A stretch of DNA of 64,000 bases from positions 26,622,347 through 26,686,346 of the forward strand of contig NC_067134.1 in the NCBI RefSeq assembly GCF_021347895.1. The letters are read 5' to 3'. Below are positions 46,601 through 61,600 of the stretch, in pieces. A program made the translations under genes and the position numbers. This stretch comes from Acanthochromis polyacanthus. Lineage: Eukaryota; Chordata; Actinopteri; Pomacentridae. The notes beneath the pieces are model-generated. The model ran no database searches, was not told where the DNA came from, and saw only the letters and a program-made list of their open reading frames with translations. Position 1 is the first letter of the stretch. The number at the start of each line of letters is the position of its first letter.

Positions 46601-49600
46601 GGAGGGAAGGTCCTTTCTTGCTTAAATTTCAATTCATGATATCTGCTGAGATGTGTTTGAAAGTTCTGGGAAATACAGTAAGTCAGGACCTTCAGTTGAT
46701 CTATTGATTTTAGAGGACTGTGTTTGTTTTGGTGCTGTGAAACATTATTTTATTGTAATTTAAAAAGCGAAAACATGAGTGGAAATGTGGTTGAAATTTT
46801 AAGCAAGAGCAAGTCAGACCTTTGGGATTAAATTTTCTCCTGATTTAATGTCAGACTCTGAACGGGTTCAACTTGCTACTTGTTCAGGTGTTTTTCTGGT
46901 TTAACATCTTAAAATTCAGGTGCTTTTTATGCAGATCAAAGAGCAGTTCAGTCAGTGTCCTTCTCACTGACTGAATCACTGGATCATGGCCTCTTAGTCT
47001 CTCATATTTATTTATTTCCCACATAAATCCCTGAAGTTATCGTCGGACACGTTGACAGCTGTGCAATTAGGCTTCAATTGCTTTGCAGCGTTATGGCTGT
47101 TTATCTGTAAATGTATTCTTACTCTGCCTTAATTACAATACAAGTCATATTAAGATGCACGATTGCATTCTAGGCGGATGAAAAAAATGTATTAAAATGA
47201 AAGAAGCACGAGTCAACACACATTAAAAAGTGTGCAGAGGGTGAACTATTTAAATGGTACACATTACGCCATAAAATAAGAGACCTACGATGGGGGAATT
47301 AAAAAGGATTTGATACCCCTTTCTAGTAATGTACAGTCATATTGTGTTTATCCTGATTTAGTTAGAGACATCACACAGGTTTTAAAATGGAAAAAAAATG
47401 TGATTTTGGTCACCGATCAAACACATAGGATGTAAGGATGCTTGTACGACTCACCTGAGTGGTACACTGGACATTGATGACCTTTATGGGCGCTGCTGGC
47501 TCACAAATGATCTCTAAGGAAAAATAAACTTCATAGCGTCCCGATGCATTCCCTGAGAGACAAACATAAAGATGGCAGAAATGCAAAGACACAAATTTAA
47601 CAGAACAATCAAGTTTTGAGAAGTCATTTTGTTTATGAAAAGCACAATAAATTACCTTTGTCCTTACTGGCCTCTTGCACATCATCAGTTTCTACAAATG
47701 AGACGCAACCTGAAAACAAAGGCATGGATGAAGTGTTACTTATTGCTTATTTTGCTCATGTAATTCTTAATTTATTTAGTTATGCTTCAGTGAACCAACA
47801 CTTTTGTGCAAATCTATGAAAACCACAGTATCTGAGTGCAGAAAAGAAATCGAGAATTTATTAGTATCCATGTACCTCTTCAGGAAAATGCAACAAAATA
47901 TAAGAAAGTTGCTCTAGAATAGTTACAGCTACTCTATAATAAAGTTGCTCCATATTAGCTAAAGTTGCTTTATAATAGTCAAAGTTGCTTTATATTAGCT
48001 GAAGTTGCTCTATATTAGCTAAAGTTGCTCTAGAATTGTTAAAGCTAGTCTCAAATAAAGTTGCTCCATATTAGCTAAGGTTTCTTTATATTAGCTAAAG
48101 TTGCTCTATAATAGTCAAAGTTGCTCTATTTTACTGAGTTGCTCAATATTAGTTAAAGTTGCACTATATTAGCTGAAGTTGCTCTATAATAAAACCAACA
48201 CTTTTGTGTAAATCTCTGAAAAACAAAAAAAAAAAAAAAAAAAGAAAGATCAAATCCACCTGTCTGTTTCCCCCGTTTCCATGGTGACACAGCAAGAGTG
48301 TATGCAGCGGTGCGACCCGGTTTAATCTCCAAGGAAGGGCTGCCGCTCACAGCAGATAGGTCTGTCACCACCTGTACAGACACGGAAGACGGAGAAGCGT
48401 TATTATTTACTGTACAGGAGAGAAAGTTCTTCAACATCTCACTGCTTGTACCTTTAGATTGACTTTGCTCTGGCTGTAGTTGGGGACATCCAGCTGAGTG
48501 TGTGTGGTCCTCCCAGCAGTGCAGAGCAACACCACGTGGTCTACAGGCAGGGGGCGCTCTCCCACCCCTCTGAGGGAAAACACGTGTTCTGTCCCGTCGC
48601 AGTCTTTATGTAAGGACAGCGTGCCCTGTGGAGGGAGAAGCCGGTTGAACACGCAAACTGACCGGCTTTAAGACCCTGCCGCAGCTCAGGCGCATAGATG
48701 GATCAGTGGTTGAATGTTCGATTCCCGGCCAATGCAACGTCCTTTTTTCCCCCCCTTTCTCCTTCGACTATTTCCGTGCATTCCAATTGTTTCCAAAATG
48801 AAATAAACATATAAAATCCATACTTTAGACACGTGTCATACGCAGCACAAAAGCAGACTTAATCATAGATTTGATCAAACAAGATAAAACAGTGCGATAC
48901 TTGCAGAGAACATATATACACAAAATGAAACTATGTACAAAAGGGTGAGGTCGTAACAAATTATTGCACAGAAGTCAGTGGAATGTGTGTGTAAGAAGGA
49001 AAAAAAGGAGCAGCAGTAAATGAGGTTGACCAGTGAAGTTATAATGCAGCACTGGGAAGAAGGATCTGTGTAAACGCTCCAATTTTGCAACTGATTTTTC
49101 CTTCCTTTTGGAATTTACACTGTCCAACTCACTATGTCATGCTCCAAGACATTATTTGAAAAACATATCACATATTATAACAAGAAAGTGCCAGGTAAAG
49201 ACTTTTAAATGCGCTCTATGATTAAATAAATTGACTGGCACAGACAACATTTCTTAACATCTTAATGAATTTCCCTTTATATTAATGTTTATTTTTGTTT
49301 CTACAAGTGACAAAAATCTTTCTATATGCCCAGCAGACTTAGAATATGCCACTGAAGATGTAGAAGATAATAGTCGTGACATATTTATTCGTCACTGCAA
49401 GGGATCAGTTAGTCTTCTACGCTGCAGTCCCGCTTTATCAAGAGATTTTCCTCAAGGAGAGAAAACAGCTGCTCCTTTTAAAATCTAATGACTGCTGCTT
49501 TCAGAAATAGTCTGTTAGGAGACGCAGTGAAAGAAGATACTGACCACAGAGGCAGCTTAAAATCCCAGATATCATCTTAAAACCCACACAGGCCAGAAAG

Positions 49601-52600
49601 CGTGCTGCTGTCTGAGGCATTAAGATAAGTGGCGGTACTTGAGCCCAAAGTTCCCCGGGAAGACGGAGTGGAGACGGCTAATGAGGAGAATGAGAGGACT
49701 TGGTGGATGAGCCTTGATGTCTGGGGATTTTCAAAGTGGGCTTTCTTGAGAATTGTTGCTGATGTGTGAAATGATCCTGAACACACACAAAGCCGAGGGT
49801 GTAAAGACGACACGGTTTACCAGAGAGTATGCACGAAGCGAGGAAGATAAATAGAGCTAATGTGAAAGAGTAAGGCAGAAAGCATGGAAGAAAATAAAAG
49901 AGAAAGTGGTGTATTACCGTGACAACGCCTTGTGCAGCAGGGTGAAAGGTGAGGGGGTAGCTGGCTCGAGTTCCTGCTGGCACGTTTACAACGCTTGGGC
50001 CAGAGAATCCCTCACCACAAACCTGAGCTTCCATTTTCCAGTCCTGGTGAGTCTCATTGTGCTGTGAGATAAAGGAACCCACACGTCTGCTACAGTATAA
50101 ATTATCATTAATACGTTAATCAAAAGCTAAATTCTGTTAAACCCCATGACTTATTATTCTACAATTACTCCATGAGTGCTTAATAAGGCACCTGTGCATA
50201 GACCTGTACATTTCTATGATGGACCCTTTATGAGTTATTGTATTCACATTAATGTGTCAGCACAGGCTGAGAGTAACAGAGTGGCAAAAAAACAACTAAA
50301 TTAAACCCAGTTTGACACAATTAAAGCTGGGTCAATACATAATTGTAGGACTTTTTCTATCATAGCTGACATGTTTTGCTGTTTTCAGGCCTAAAACCAA
50401 CATGGCCGCCTACAGCCAAACACCACATGGCATTTTTACAGAAACATTCTTCTAATTATTATAGATACAATTGAGTAAAATTGAAAGTTATTTCTAAAGA
50501 TACTGTAATAAACCTGTAGACTACTTTATATTAAATAACTCAGAAAGCCTTGGAGTCTTGCCACTCTTTTCTTCAGGAGGAAATGACATCATGTGGAGCA
50601 GGTCATGTGATCTGGAATTAACACACTTCCTGGAGACGCGTTTTTGTAACGGGGAACTTAGCTGAAAGTGATATAATTTGTTATTTTCCATCTAAAAACT
50701 GATATATCACCAAAAAAGAAATATCTGTCATGATTATCTCAACTTATTAAAAAGAATACAATCAAAACTATTTGTAATCAGCTCATTTTATTATTGTTTA
50801 GCTAACTAGAAGGTGGTTGTTATTATATTCAAATGGTTATTTAGTTGACATTTTAGTGATATCCAGCCATTTTTTTTATTAATAAGTGATTGTTTCCATA
50901 ATAAATAATTATGCAATTTGTAAAGACATGATCATAATGAACATAAAAAACATTAGTTTATGTACCTTTAATAAAAATGTATGCAAGATATCGCATAGAC
51001 TTCAAGATTTCATTCATTTATATATTGACCCATTGACACCATACTCTACCTCTCCAGATTAAAAATGTTAAAGTGTAGAATTTAACTCAGTCAATCTGTA
51101 TGGCCAAACACACAACACAACCATGCTCCTCAGTTGCTGTATATTCATAATTAGGTCAAATGGTTTTGTAAGTTACACTGCAGATTGACCAAAACACCAG
51201 ACTTTTCACTCTCTCCTCACCAGTGGTAGCTGTTGTGTGACTGAACGGTGAGCAGGCGAACTGAAATCCAAGTGGACGGATTCTCCCTGTTGTAACAAAT
51301 GCACCAGTTTCTGCAGTATTAGTCACATGAAAAAGGACAGAATTTACAGCTTTATGAAACTCTTCAGTTCATATCTACCTGTGCAGTGACCAGCGCCTCC
51401 AGCTGGTAGACTCTGGTATCACACCAGGACTTGAGCACCACCTCACAGGCATACCGTCCCACTGAGTCTGCTTGGAACCGCAATGGGATGTCCACACAGT
51501 CACAGTCTACTGGAGGGAGATGAACGATCAAAAAGTGGTGAAAGCTACATAAGAAAACAGCAAACTGTTAAGGGATTTCATTAACAGGAATTCACCAGGA
51601 GGGCCAAGGAGTTGACCTACATTTCCACTGGAGCAACCAGGGACTACATTAATTTTGCACAACAGTTTGAGGTGTCAGTGAAGGGTAGTATTTAGCAAAT
51701 ATTCAGCAGCTTTTGACTGATAAAACTCAGATACTGCAGGTGGTGCAACTTCCTGTCACTTAGCCTTGTTATAAATTAGATCTTGGTTCATCAATAACAC
51801 TCCTTGCCACCTGAAAATTAGTTGTCTATCTCTTCTGAACAGATATGGTGTTGTTTTAATCAATCCAGTTGTCGACACAGAAGGAGTAAACATATTTCCA
51901 TTCCTACAGCTCAATGCTACGACTGAAAGCCTAGTGTAGACATAGCAGGCATCTGTGAAGCGGTTAGCACGGTCCAAACATACACTACCGCTCAAAAGTT
52001 TGAGATAACCAAGGCAACCTCGTGCTTTCCATCAAAACTCACACTTTTATCCATGAGCTGACATAACTGCACATCATCAATGAGCCTTTCAGCACCATTG
52101 GTCTCAGAGTGATGCAGAAAAATTAGTTCATGCTTTTGTTACTTCCAGGCTTGACTATTGCAATTCCTTATTATCGGGTTGTCCAAATAGCTCTCTCAAA
52201 CATCTACAGTTGATCCAAAACGCTGCTGCGAGAGTACTGACAGGAGTTAGCAAAAGAGATCATATTTCCCCTATACTTGCTTCTCTTCACTGGCTTCCTG
52301 TTAAATCCAGAATAGAAAATCTTCTGACATATAAAGCTCTTAATAACCAATCTCCATCATATCTTAAAGATCTGATAGTACCTTATTATCCTAGTAGAAC
52401 TCTTCGCTCTCAAGCTGCAGGCTTACTTGTTGTTCCTAGAATTTCTAAAAGTAGAATGGGAGGCAGAGCCTTCAGTTATCAGCTCCTCTCCTGTGGAACC
52501 TGCTCCCAGTTTGGGTTCTGGAGGCAGACACCCTCTCTATTTTTAAGACCAGGCTTAAAACGTTCCTTTTTGACAAATCTTATAGTTGGGGCTGACTGGG

Positions 52601-55600
52601 TGACCCACAGGGGTTCGGCTTGTGTCTTCATTGCACAGCTGACTCCTTCTTGGACGTCCCTTCGTTCTGCCTCTAGTCATGCTGCTATAGGCCTATAGGC
52701 TGCTGGGGGACTTTTCTTGACGCACTGAGCCCTTCTCTATCTACCTTTACATTTAATATGTATACCGTTATTGCAGTACATTCACTCTGTTTCCCCCTGT
52801 GCTATTTCTCCGAGTGTCCCTGGTCCCAGAGCTGGATGCTTCAGATCTGCGGTTGATGTTCCACCAGCTGGTCCAGTCTCCATCATGTCCACGGTGGGAT
52901 GCTGCTGCTGACCTTCCTCCAGCCCTCTGCTTCCAGCTCCCTTTTTCCACCAGTCAACTCTGCATTGCCTTCACTATACTGTTATGCTAACTTACATACT
53001 GTTTGAATTTTACTGCTGGCTATATATGGAGTATGTTTAATGTCAGAGCCGTACATCATCAGAGTAAATTATGAGTCAGTTTTCAATGTTAGCTTATACT
53101 TTGTCTGTGTCACATATCCTGTCATGCATGTATCCAAATGTGTGTTGTGTTTTCCTTGCTTTCCCACCCCTCCCTCTTCTCCCATCCCTCCCCCTTGCCC
53201 TCTTCTGTCCTTCTCAACCCCCCCGGCCAGCAGGCAGATGGGTCCCCCCTATATAGAGCCGGGTTCTGCTCGAGGTTTCTTCCCTGTTAAAAGGGTGTTT
53301 TTCCTTGCCACTGTCGCCTTTGGGCTTGCTCTGGGGGTCAGGCATTTGGGTTCTGTAAAGCGTCTTGAGACGAGTTGACTGTAATTGACGCTATATAAAT
53401 AAAATTGAATTGAATTGAATTGAATTAGCTAACACAATGTAGCATTAGAACACAGGAGTGATGGTTGCTGGAAATGTTCCTCTGTACCCCTATGGAAATA
53501 TTCCATTAAACATTTCCAGCTAGAATAGTCATTTACCACATTAACAATGTCTACACTGGATTTATCATTCATTTAATGCTATCTTCATTGAAAAAAACTC
53601 CTTTTCTTTCAAAAATGCAGACAATTCTAAGTGACTTTTGAACGGTAGTGTACAGTATACCTGAAAGACAGAAATGTTTTTGCCTTGTGTGTTAATGAGC
53701 AAATTTGATTTACAGGATGCACTTTGGAGTCTGTCAATCAGTTTTGTAATTAATTTATGGCATTAATAAAAGGGCAAGGGCCAGACATACACAGTTCTAA
53801 CTTGACTGTTTATTACCTTTTACTTACTGAATTGGTCATACTGTGTTATACGAGAGATAACGCATACCAAAATGTTTAACTCATGTTTATGTGTCTGTGT
53901 AAAAGCTAAGCTGTTTCTCGCCTTAGTCGATCACTTGTTCAGATTGTCCTCTGTTCATGTTCACGTAAAACTTAACTTTGACTTGACAGACGACTCTGAG
54001 AGTTAATTTGAGAAGTCAGGATTCCATTGATGAATTTTCCTGACATACTGGAATTCACGTATTTCAGATGCATGTGTGCGTACCTGCAGGATTCTCCCAC
54101 GCTATTTCGGTGTCTTCTTTTATCGGTATTGTAACGGTACTGGGTAGGGTGAAGCACTGGGGCAAAGAAACCTCCACATTGTACTTTATCCCTTTATCGT
54201 GGTAAACATCCTTTAACAGCTGGGCCAAACAGGGGACAAGAAAAGAGAAGGACAGCATGTAGAATGGCAACACAGAAACGTCCAATTACCACTCAGACCT
54301 GGACGTTTTGACTGTAAACTCCTGCCTGAGTGTGTTTGTGTTCATACTGGTTGTCTGAAGAGCCTCTGTTTGGCTGCGCTTGTCCTCACGGTGCTGCTGT
54401 CTAAAGTGTGTGTCAGCGTCCGCCTTTTACGCTCAACGCCACTCATGCAGCGCTGACCCCACGTGGCCAGAGCCTGCTCCCATTGCATATTGATCCGGGG
54501 CACTCGCAGCACCTCCTCAGACAGCTGCCCCAGCTTGCAGTGTAGGGTTAGTACCGGCACACACACAGGGGTATCTACTGGTGGAACACATGTGGGTAGT
54601 CAGTACAGCTAAAGGTACACTGAAGATGTTTCTTGCTGTGGAACCAATTTTGAATCAAATGTTTAACAGCGAAATAATGATTTAAACAATACTGATGTCC
54701 TGAGTAATGTTCATAATATTTGGCTATTGGAAAAACAGCCTGAGTTCACGTTGCGCTATGCTAGTTTAACCCTCCCGTGGTCCTCATTTACAGGCACCAA
54801 AAAATACTGTTTCCTTCTCCGAAAAAAAAAATCTAAAAAATCAGCAAAAAAATTCCCACATTTCTGAAAATTTGCAAAACCTTCAGGAAGAAAATTCCAA
54901 TAATTCCTTCAAAGTTTCCCTTAAAAGTTTTATTTAAAAAAATCCCCCAAATTTGGCAAGAAAATTCTTGTAAATACTTTTAAAAAAATGAATAAAAATC
55001 TTTCAAAAAAATATGAAAAATATCTAAAATGATTACATATATATTAGTAAAAGTTATATTATTTTCTTTAAGAACATTTGTATAAAAATCAACCAAAATC
55101 CAACGAAATTTGTTGGATTTTGGTTGATTTTTCTGTAAGTGTTATTAAGAAACATCTTTAATATTTTTTTTCCACCAAAAAATGTTCAAAGATTTCCCAA
55201 AAATGTTCAAAATGTGGACATCAGAAGTTTCACTGTGAAAATAAATTTTTTTCCCACATTTTCAAACTTTAAAACGGGTCAATTTTGACCTGTAGGACGA
55301 CATGAGGGTTAAATGATTCATGGGCTGCATCTGTATGACAGGTTTCCTACCAGAACTCTTGGGCTGAGAGACGATGTCAGCGCTGGGCCTTGCAGAGAGA
55401 GGTGAAGGAAGAGGCAGCTCTGATGTGGCCTTCATCATATACACCATATCTCCCACCTGGAGGGACGTAGACACAGACAGAAATGATGTATTTTTCTAGT
55501 TCACTAAAATGTCAGCATGACGACTGTGATATGCAACATGTAGGTGTGAATGTGAGTGTGATTGTGTGTCTGTGTATGCAGCCCTGTGACAGACTGGTGA

Positions 55601-58600
55601 CCTGTCCAGGATGTCCCCTCCCTTCACCTGAGTCAGCTGGGATAGACTCCAGCCCCCTGCGGCCCTAATGAGGATTAAGCGGTGTATAGAGAATGGATGG
55701 ATGTCTTTTATCATTTTCAGCTGTACTTGCTGAGTGATTGCCTTTATAATGTTCTGTAACTTCACTGCTCGCTTTCCATGCAGATAATTCTAATTTAATT
55801 TAGTGCTCACTGTGGTCGCTTGGAGAAATAAGTCTTTGGAATACTATTCAGCAAATGTGCATGGCCGTCTGTCCGTATGTGAACACTCAGTTAATGAACT
55901 AGCAGGGAAATGGCAGACTCACACACCCACACACTCTGACCTGTTGGCTAACAAGAAGCACAGAGCAGTACTTGGTGCCGGGGCAGAAGGGCAGGTAGTA
56001 GATGTACAGAGTGTCTGCTTGGCCGGGCATCAGGCAAACACTCGTCACTGGACTCAGGAACTCGCTGCCCTCACCATCTGGCCATGTGTAGTCCACAACC
56101 ACACACACATGAAGAAAGGCCGGATTTACACGTGTGTATACACAGATAACAGAGAACATGTATGCCATTTTACTTTGTGTGTTTTTCCAACTAACCCTCT
56201 ATCTCCTCTCCAGAGATCTTGTCTGAGGCATACAGTCTGTGGTCTGAGATGATCTGCTCTGGACTGAAAAAGGGAGGAGGAGGAAAGAAAATCATAGTCA
56301 CTTCTGGCTTATGGATATCAGCAGACACAGCCAGACTCAGGTGAACCAAATATGACCTCAATCCTCCTGCAAATCTCTCTCTTCCTATATACCAAATGTC
56401 TCTATGCTGTATTAAGAACAGTGCATGTCTTACTTGGTTTGAGGGGATGTGTGTTTGACAAGACTGCCTTTGTTCGTTGTAGGATCCAGTGGGTTGAATG
56501 TAGATTCCACCAGCACCACCCTAAAACACACAAACACATTCACCCACAAACAGCGTGCTCCTCATTTTAAAGGGTATTACTTTGACTTATTCAAACTACT
56601 CCTGGCCTAGCCTTACCTAACCCACAACATTAACCTTAATCTAACCTTATCTTAAACCAAGTCTTTGCATTAAAATGCCTGATTTACATGTACATTACTG
56701 TTCAAAGGTCTGGGGTCACTTAGAAATGCCCTTTATTTGGAAAGAAAAGCATTTTTTTCATTGAAGATGACAATAAATGAATCATAAATCCAGTCTAGAC
56801 ATTGTTAATGTGGTAAATGACTATTCTAGGTGGAAATGTTTAATGGAATATGTCCATAGGGGTACAGAGGAACATTTCCAGCAACCATCACTCCTGTGTT
56901 CTAATGCTACATTGTGTTAGCTAATGGTGCTAAAAGGCTCATTGATAGTTAGAAAATCCTTGTGCAGTTATGTTAGCACATGGATAAAAGTGGGAGTTTT
57001 CATGAAAAACATGAAACTGCCTGGTGACCCCAGACTTTCGAACAGTCATGTATGTTCACGCAACAGAGTAGCAACATAAAATCACAAATCATCTGTATCT
57101 GTACTCTGTGTAAGTCTCACTGCTGTTAGAATACAAAGAAAACTGCTCTCAGTTCCACTGGACTGGGAAAAGTACATTAAACCTGATCAAACACAGCCAG
57201 CTACAGTCTGCCACATGGGGAATATATTAATTTTATTATTGCTTATATAACAATTCAGATGCACTGACATTTTCCATTTTTAATGACCTACCTGAAGATA
57301 GCGGGTCTGTTGAAAGTATTAATTAGCGGCACTTGGATCGCTTTCAGCTGGTAGCACGGGGACTTGCACTTGACAGTGTTCTAAGGAGAGACAACGTGAA
57401 GCAGATCTTGTTCTATCAGCATACAGCTCTCTGCAGCAGAAAGCTTTCAGAAAGACACTATGCTCCAGACTAGTGAGTAGTGATCCAGTCAGACAGACAG
57501 CGAGCAAATCAGTGAGGACTGAAGGCAGCTACTAGTAGTGGAGGAAGGGTAACTGCAGCGTGGCAGTCAGTTGTCAGCGCTAGAGTAAATTAACTCACTG
57601 TAGGGGTGATGTGGCTGACATTAGTCTGCAGGTTGAAGGCCAGAGTGGTGCAACGAAGGCCAAAGGCAGAGCTGGAAATGAGCAGCAGGACTGCCTCCTT
57701 TGGTTGTAGGAAAGAGCAAGTGAAATGCACTGCCAGCTCCACGCTTGACCTGTGAAAACATCGACAGCAAGATCCTATAATTTAACAAGTTTATGGAAAG
57801 CAGAATGCAATAGTTATGACATAACCTCTCATTTGCAGGTTATGGCTGATAAATCATCAGCTTAAAGACGGCGTTCTGGAAAGAAAATGAGGGATTTCAA
57901 AATGGGACATGGGCTATTTTTAAATGCAGGCCTCACTTGAGAGCAACACTGGTACATTTTAATGAGCTCCAGTACGGTCTCAAAGCAAAGCTAAATTTAC
58001 TCAGTTTGGACTGTGAGCTGAATAAGTTGAGAGGATGTTTTCCTGCTCCGTGCAGGGCACCGGTCTGCCCAAAACAAGCTATTTTAGAAGTCGGGATGCA
58101 CAGGCAGCACTTACAAACAATACAAGTTTTTGGAAAGTATTAATAATTGCAAAGGTACGCACAATGTTTCAGAAAGGGAAATTTTGCTGCACAGCACTTC
58201 TCTTTCAAGGTTATATCCTTTACTTTGGAAAACACGCTCGTAAACATAAAATTACTGTTAAAACCACTGACAGAGGATCATCTTATTACAAAGCAATGCC
58301 CTGCTGGGAAATCTTCACGTGGATGTCACTTTGATATGTACAGCTCACCTAAACATTGTGACAGACCAAGTACCTTCCTTCCCATGGCAACAGCATCAAT
58401 TCCGTTGCCATGGCTGCCATATTTCAGTCCAATCAAACATTAATGGCCTGAAAGCAGAAATCCACCACCAAGCTTGACCGTAGGTTTGGTGTTCTTGAGG
58501 TTAAAGGCCTCACCTTCTCTCCTTTAAACATATTTCTGGTTATTGCAGCCAATTTTTGTTTCTTCCGACCACAGAAATGCAGATTGAATTGATGGCATTT

Positions 58601-61600
58601 AACCCTCCTGTTGCACCAAAAATATTGTTTCCTTGTCTGAATAAATCCCAAAAAATTTCTGAAAATTCGCAAAATCTTCAGGAAGTAAATTCCAGTAATT
58701 CCGCAAAAGTTTCCCCTCAAAGTTTTTTTTTTTAAATCCCAAATTTGGAAAGAAATTCTTGTAAATATTTTCAAAAAATGAGTAAAAATCTTCAAAAAAA
58801 TCCTAAAAATATCTGAAGTGATTACATGTATATAACAGTAAAACTTCAAAAATTTTCTTTAAGAACATTCACAAAAAAAAAATCAAACAAAATTCAGTGA
58901 ATTTTGCTGGATTTTGGTAGATTTTTTGGTAAATTTTCTTCAGAAATATTTAAAACATTTCTTTTTTTTCTCCAAAAAAATGTTCAAAGATTTCCCAAAA
59001 ATGTTGAAAATGTGGACATCAGAAGTTTCCCACATTTTCAAACTTTAAAACGAGTCAATTTTGACCTGCAAGACGACACAAGGGTTAAATATATTAGAGG
59101 TTAATTAGCAACACTCCTTTGCAATTGTTCAAGTAAATGCCACTCTCTTACAACATATGACATTTTATAGGGTGATTTTGTACATGAAGAAAGAAAGAAA
59201 AAGTATAATATTCGCCCCAAAATATAGAGGAGGATAAGTAAGGGATAGCATATAAAAGAGAAATCTCATACTAAATTAAAGTAGTTTTATGCTGCAGGTT
59301 CCCCAGAGTGGAACGTGTGATAAAATGTACAAAATGTTTAATCTTCTAAGTCCTAAAGACATACTTTGGAGGAACGCTGACTGCAGACCCATTGGGAAGG
59401 GAGAAGAGGTGGGCGTCCTTTCCAAAAATGAAGGCCCGGTATTTGATATTCTGGGAGTACGGGCTTTTAAGGCGCACCTACAATCCGCACACAAACACAA
59501 GCAGAAATGGGTAAGCGCAGCCACAAAGAGACACACGGGCAAACTGCGCTCTCAGAAAACAACACAACAATGAAATCCACCTCGCTTTGCGCGAACAAAC
59601 ACCTAATCTTGTAACGTGGTTTAATCCGACATTGTGGATTATCACCGAAATATATATTTGGCTGTGTTTGTAATCCAGTTAGCGCATGTGCAGTTTTGTC
59701 TGTAATCCTATTAATGTATGTGTGTGTCAGTAATCCTGTTAATGTGTGTCTGCAGTCACAATAGCAGCGTTTATGTTTTGCTGCGGGTTGTTATCTGTCA
59801 AGGTTATTATCCGAGTCATTATCAGTCCCTCCACAGCTCATTTATTTGAGTTACAAGGAATGCAGTTTAATTCTTATTTAGATGTCTTCTAATACCAAAG
59901 TCTGTGTGTTTCTGTGTTTGTGCATTACCTGCTTACTGAAGGTGGTGTGCAGAGCTCCTGAAAGAGTAACGGTGCGTACAGGCAGGTACTGAGGCAGCCT
60001 CTCATACAGGTGAACACACAGGATCAACATCTGCACCGGATTAGGATCTGACAGGTCTGTGGGCTGAGAACGTCACACAACAACGCTAAACATCCACTTA
60101 AAGGTCGTTAATCGAGGTCGCTGATGTCATAATTAGCCCATACTTCTCTATCAAGGCACATAAAACTATAGCATGTGTAATGGTGACTTCATGGATCAGA
60201 CTCAGAGGTGGTGGGATCAAACACATTCAAGTCTGCTTCTTCATGAAACACCCTCCGTAGACACCAAGTACAGATCACATCAGTTTACAGTGAAGAAGAC
60301 ACGAGTAAAGATGAGCTCAGTGTGCTGCAGGACGATCAGGGGATATTAATGATGCCAGTTTTCTTTGCATCATTTGCACGTGGAGAAGTTTAATCAACGA
60401 GTTGTGAAAGATGCAGCGTGGCATTAAACAGTCTTGAAGCATCGGATGCCTTCAGAATAAGAGCAAACAATAAAAATGATGATGTCATTGTAAAGCTACT
60501 TTAAACCCTCGTGTCATCCTACGGGTCAAAATTGAATACTGGCTGAATTATACAGCCTGAGGTGAAGCTCATGCTGAAAACATAGGCCTGATTTATGCTT
60601 TTTCTGAATATTAGTTGACGAGTTAAAGAGTCATTTCCTTTATTTTGATGCAAGACGTGCTTAGGATCAAATATCTTTCATTTGTGGTGGATGGTGGATG
60701 AAACTGCTGCCAGATCACAGAGCCGTGCCTTTCCCGTTAAACTTTTGATTTGAATGGAACAGTGAAACAAAACAGTGCAAAGAAAAGGGAGGACTATCAT
60801 GTTTCCGTGTAGATGCAGGAGACTTGGTTACAGGTAATTCTTCTAATTTATTGAATGTGGACACCAACTGGTCGTCTTTGTGCATTTGTGGAACACAGCA
60901 CCCAGCCCTTGTGGTCCATTTACCTGTACATTTATGTTGAGACCAAGTGTAGTTAAAGCCTGAGTTACGATGATATTGTTGTGAAGGATCTGCTCCAGGC
61001 TGCTGGTTGTGGTGTACATCCTCCGGAAATGGCTCCTGATCTGAAGAGGAGCGAGTCAGTGGGACATAAAAACTATGACGAGATTTATCTGGAACTTCAC
61101 TTGTTTCTTTCACGTAATCCGTTGAGCTAAAAGTCTCAGGTTTTGAAATTTGGCAACATTTTCTCTTCCACTCTTTCAGGCAACCATCTACTACTGCAGG
61201 GGTGTCAAATATAAGGTGCACGGGCCAAATCCGGCCGCCAGAGGGTCCAATCTGGCCGGATGACGTTGCAGTGTCAAGGTACGTGTACTTTGACTTTTTT
61301 GCATGAAAACAAACAAAAACATTTTGGAGTTGTTGTTACTTACATGTTATTATGCTTTGATTTTAATGGTCCGGCCCACTTGAAGTCAAATTGCGCTGAC
61401 TGTGGCCCCTGAACTGAAATGAATTTGACACCCCTGTTCTAGAGGATTCCACTGTTAAAATACAGAGCAAGTGCACTCTCTCACTCACAAATGGAGCTCA
61501 TCATGTTAAGAGGCTCCTTAATCTTGTTCAGATCTAATTACATCAATCGCAGTGCCACTTCCAGGTATTAACAGCCATCTCTCACACGAGGAAAAACCAC

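Noticed and set aside
47905..48190. CRISPR-like array
   Set aside because: It is a head-to-tail minisatellite without unique spacers, in a vertebrate intron.
56078..56168. Upstream extension of CFAP47 exon 10 including VVVDYTWP
   Set aside because: There is no AG acceptor upstream that joins to exon 9 in frame, and reading straight through the intron meets a stop in exon 9's alternate phase.
60715..61221. 168-codon minus-strand open frame
   Set aside because: It overlaps CFAP47 exon 3 in a different phase and has no recognisable similarity; the exon frame fits the CH domain.
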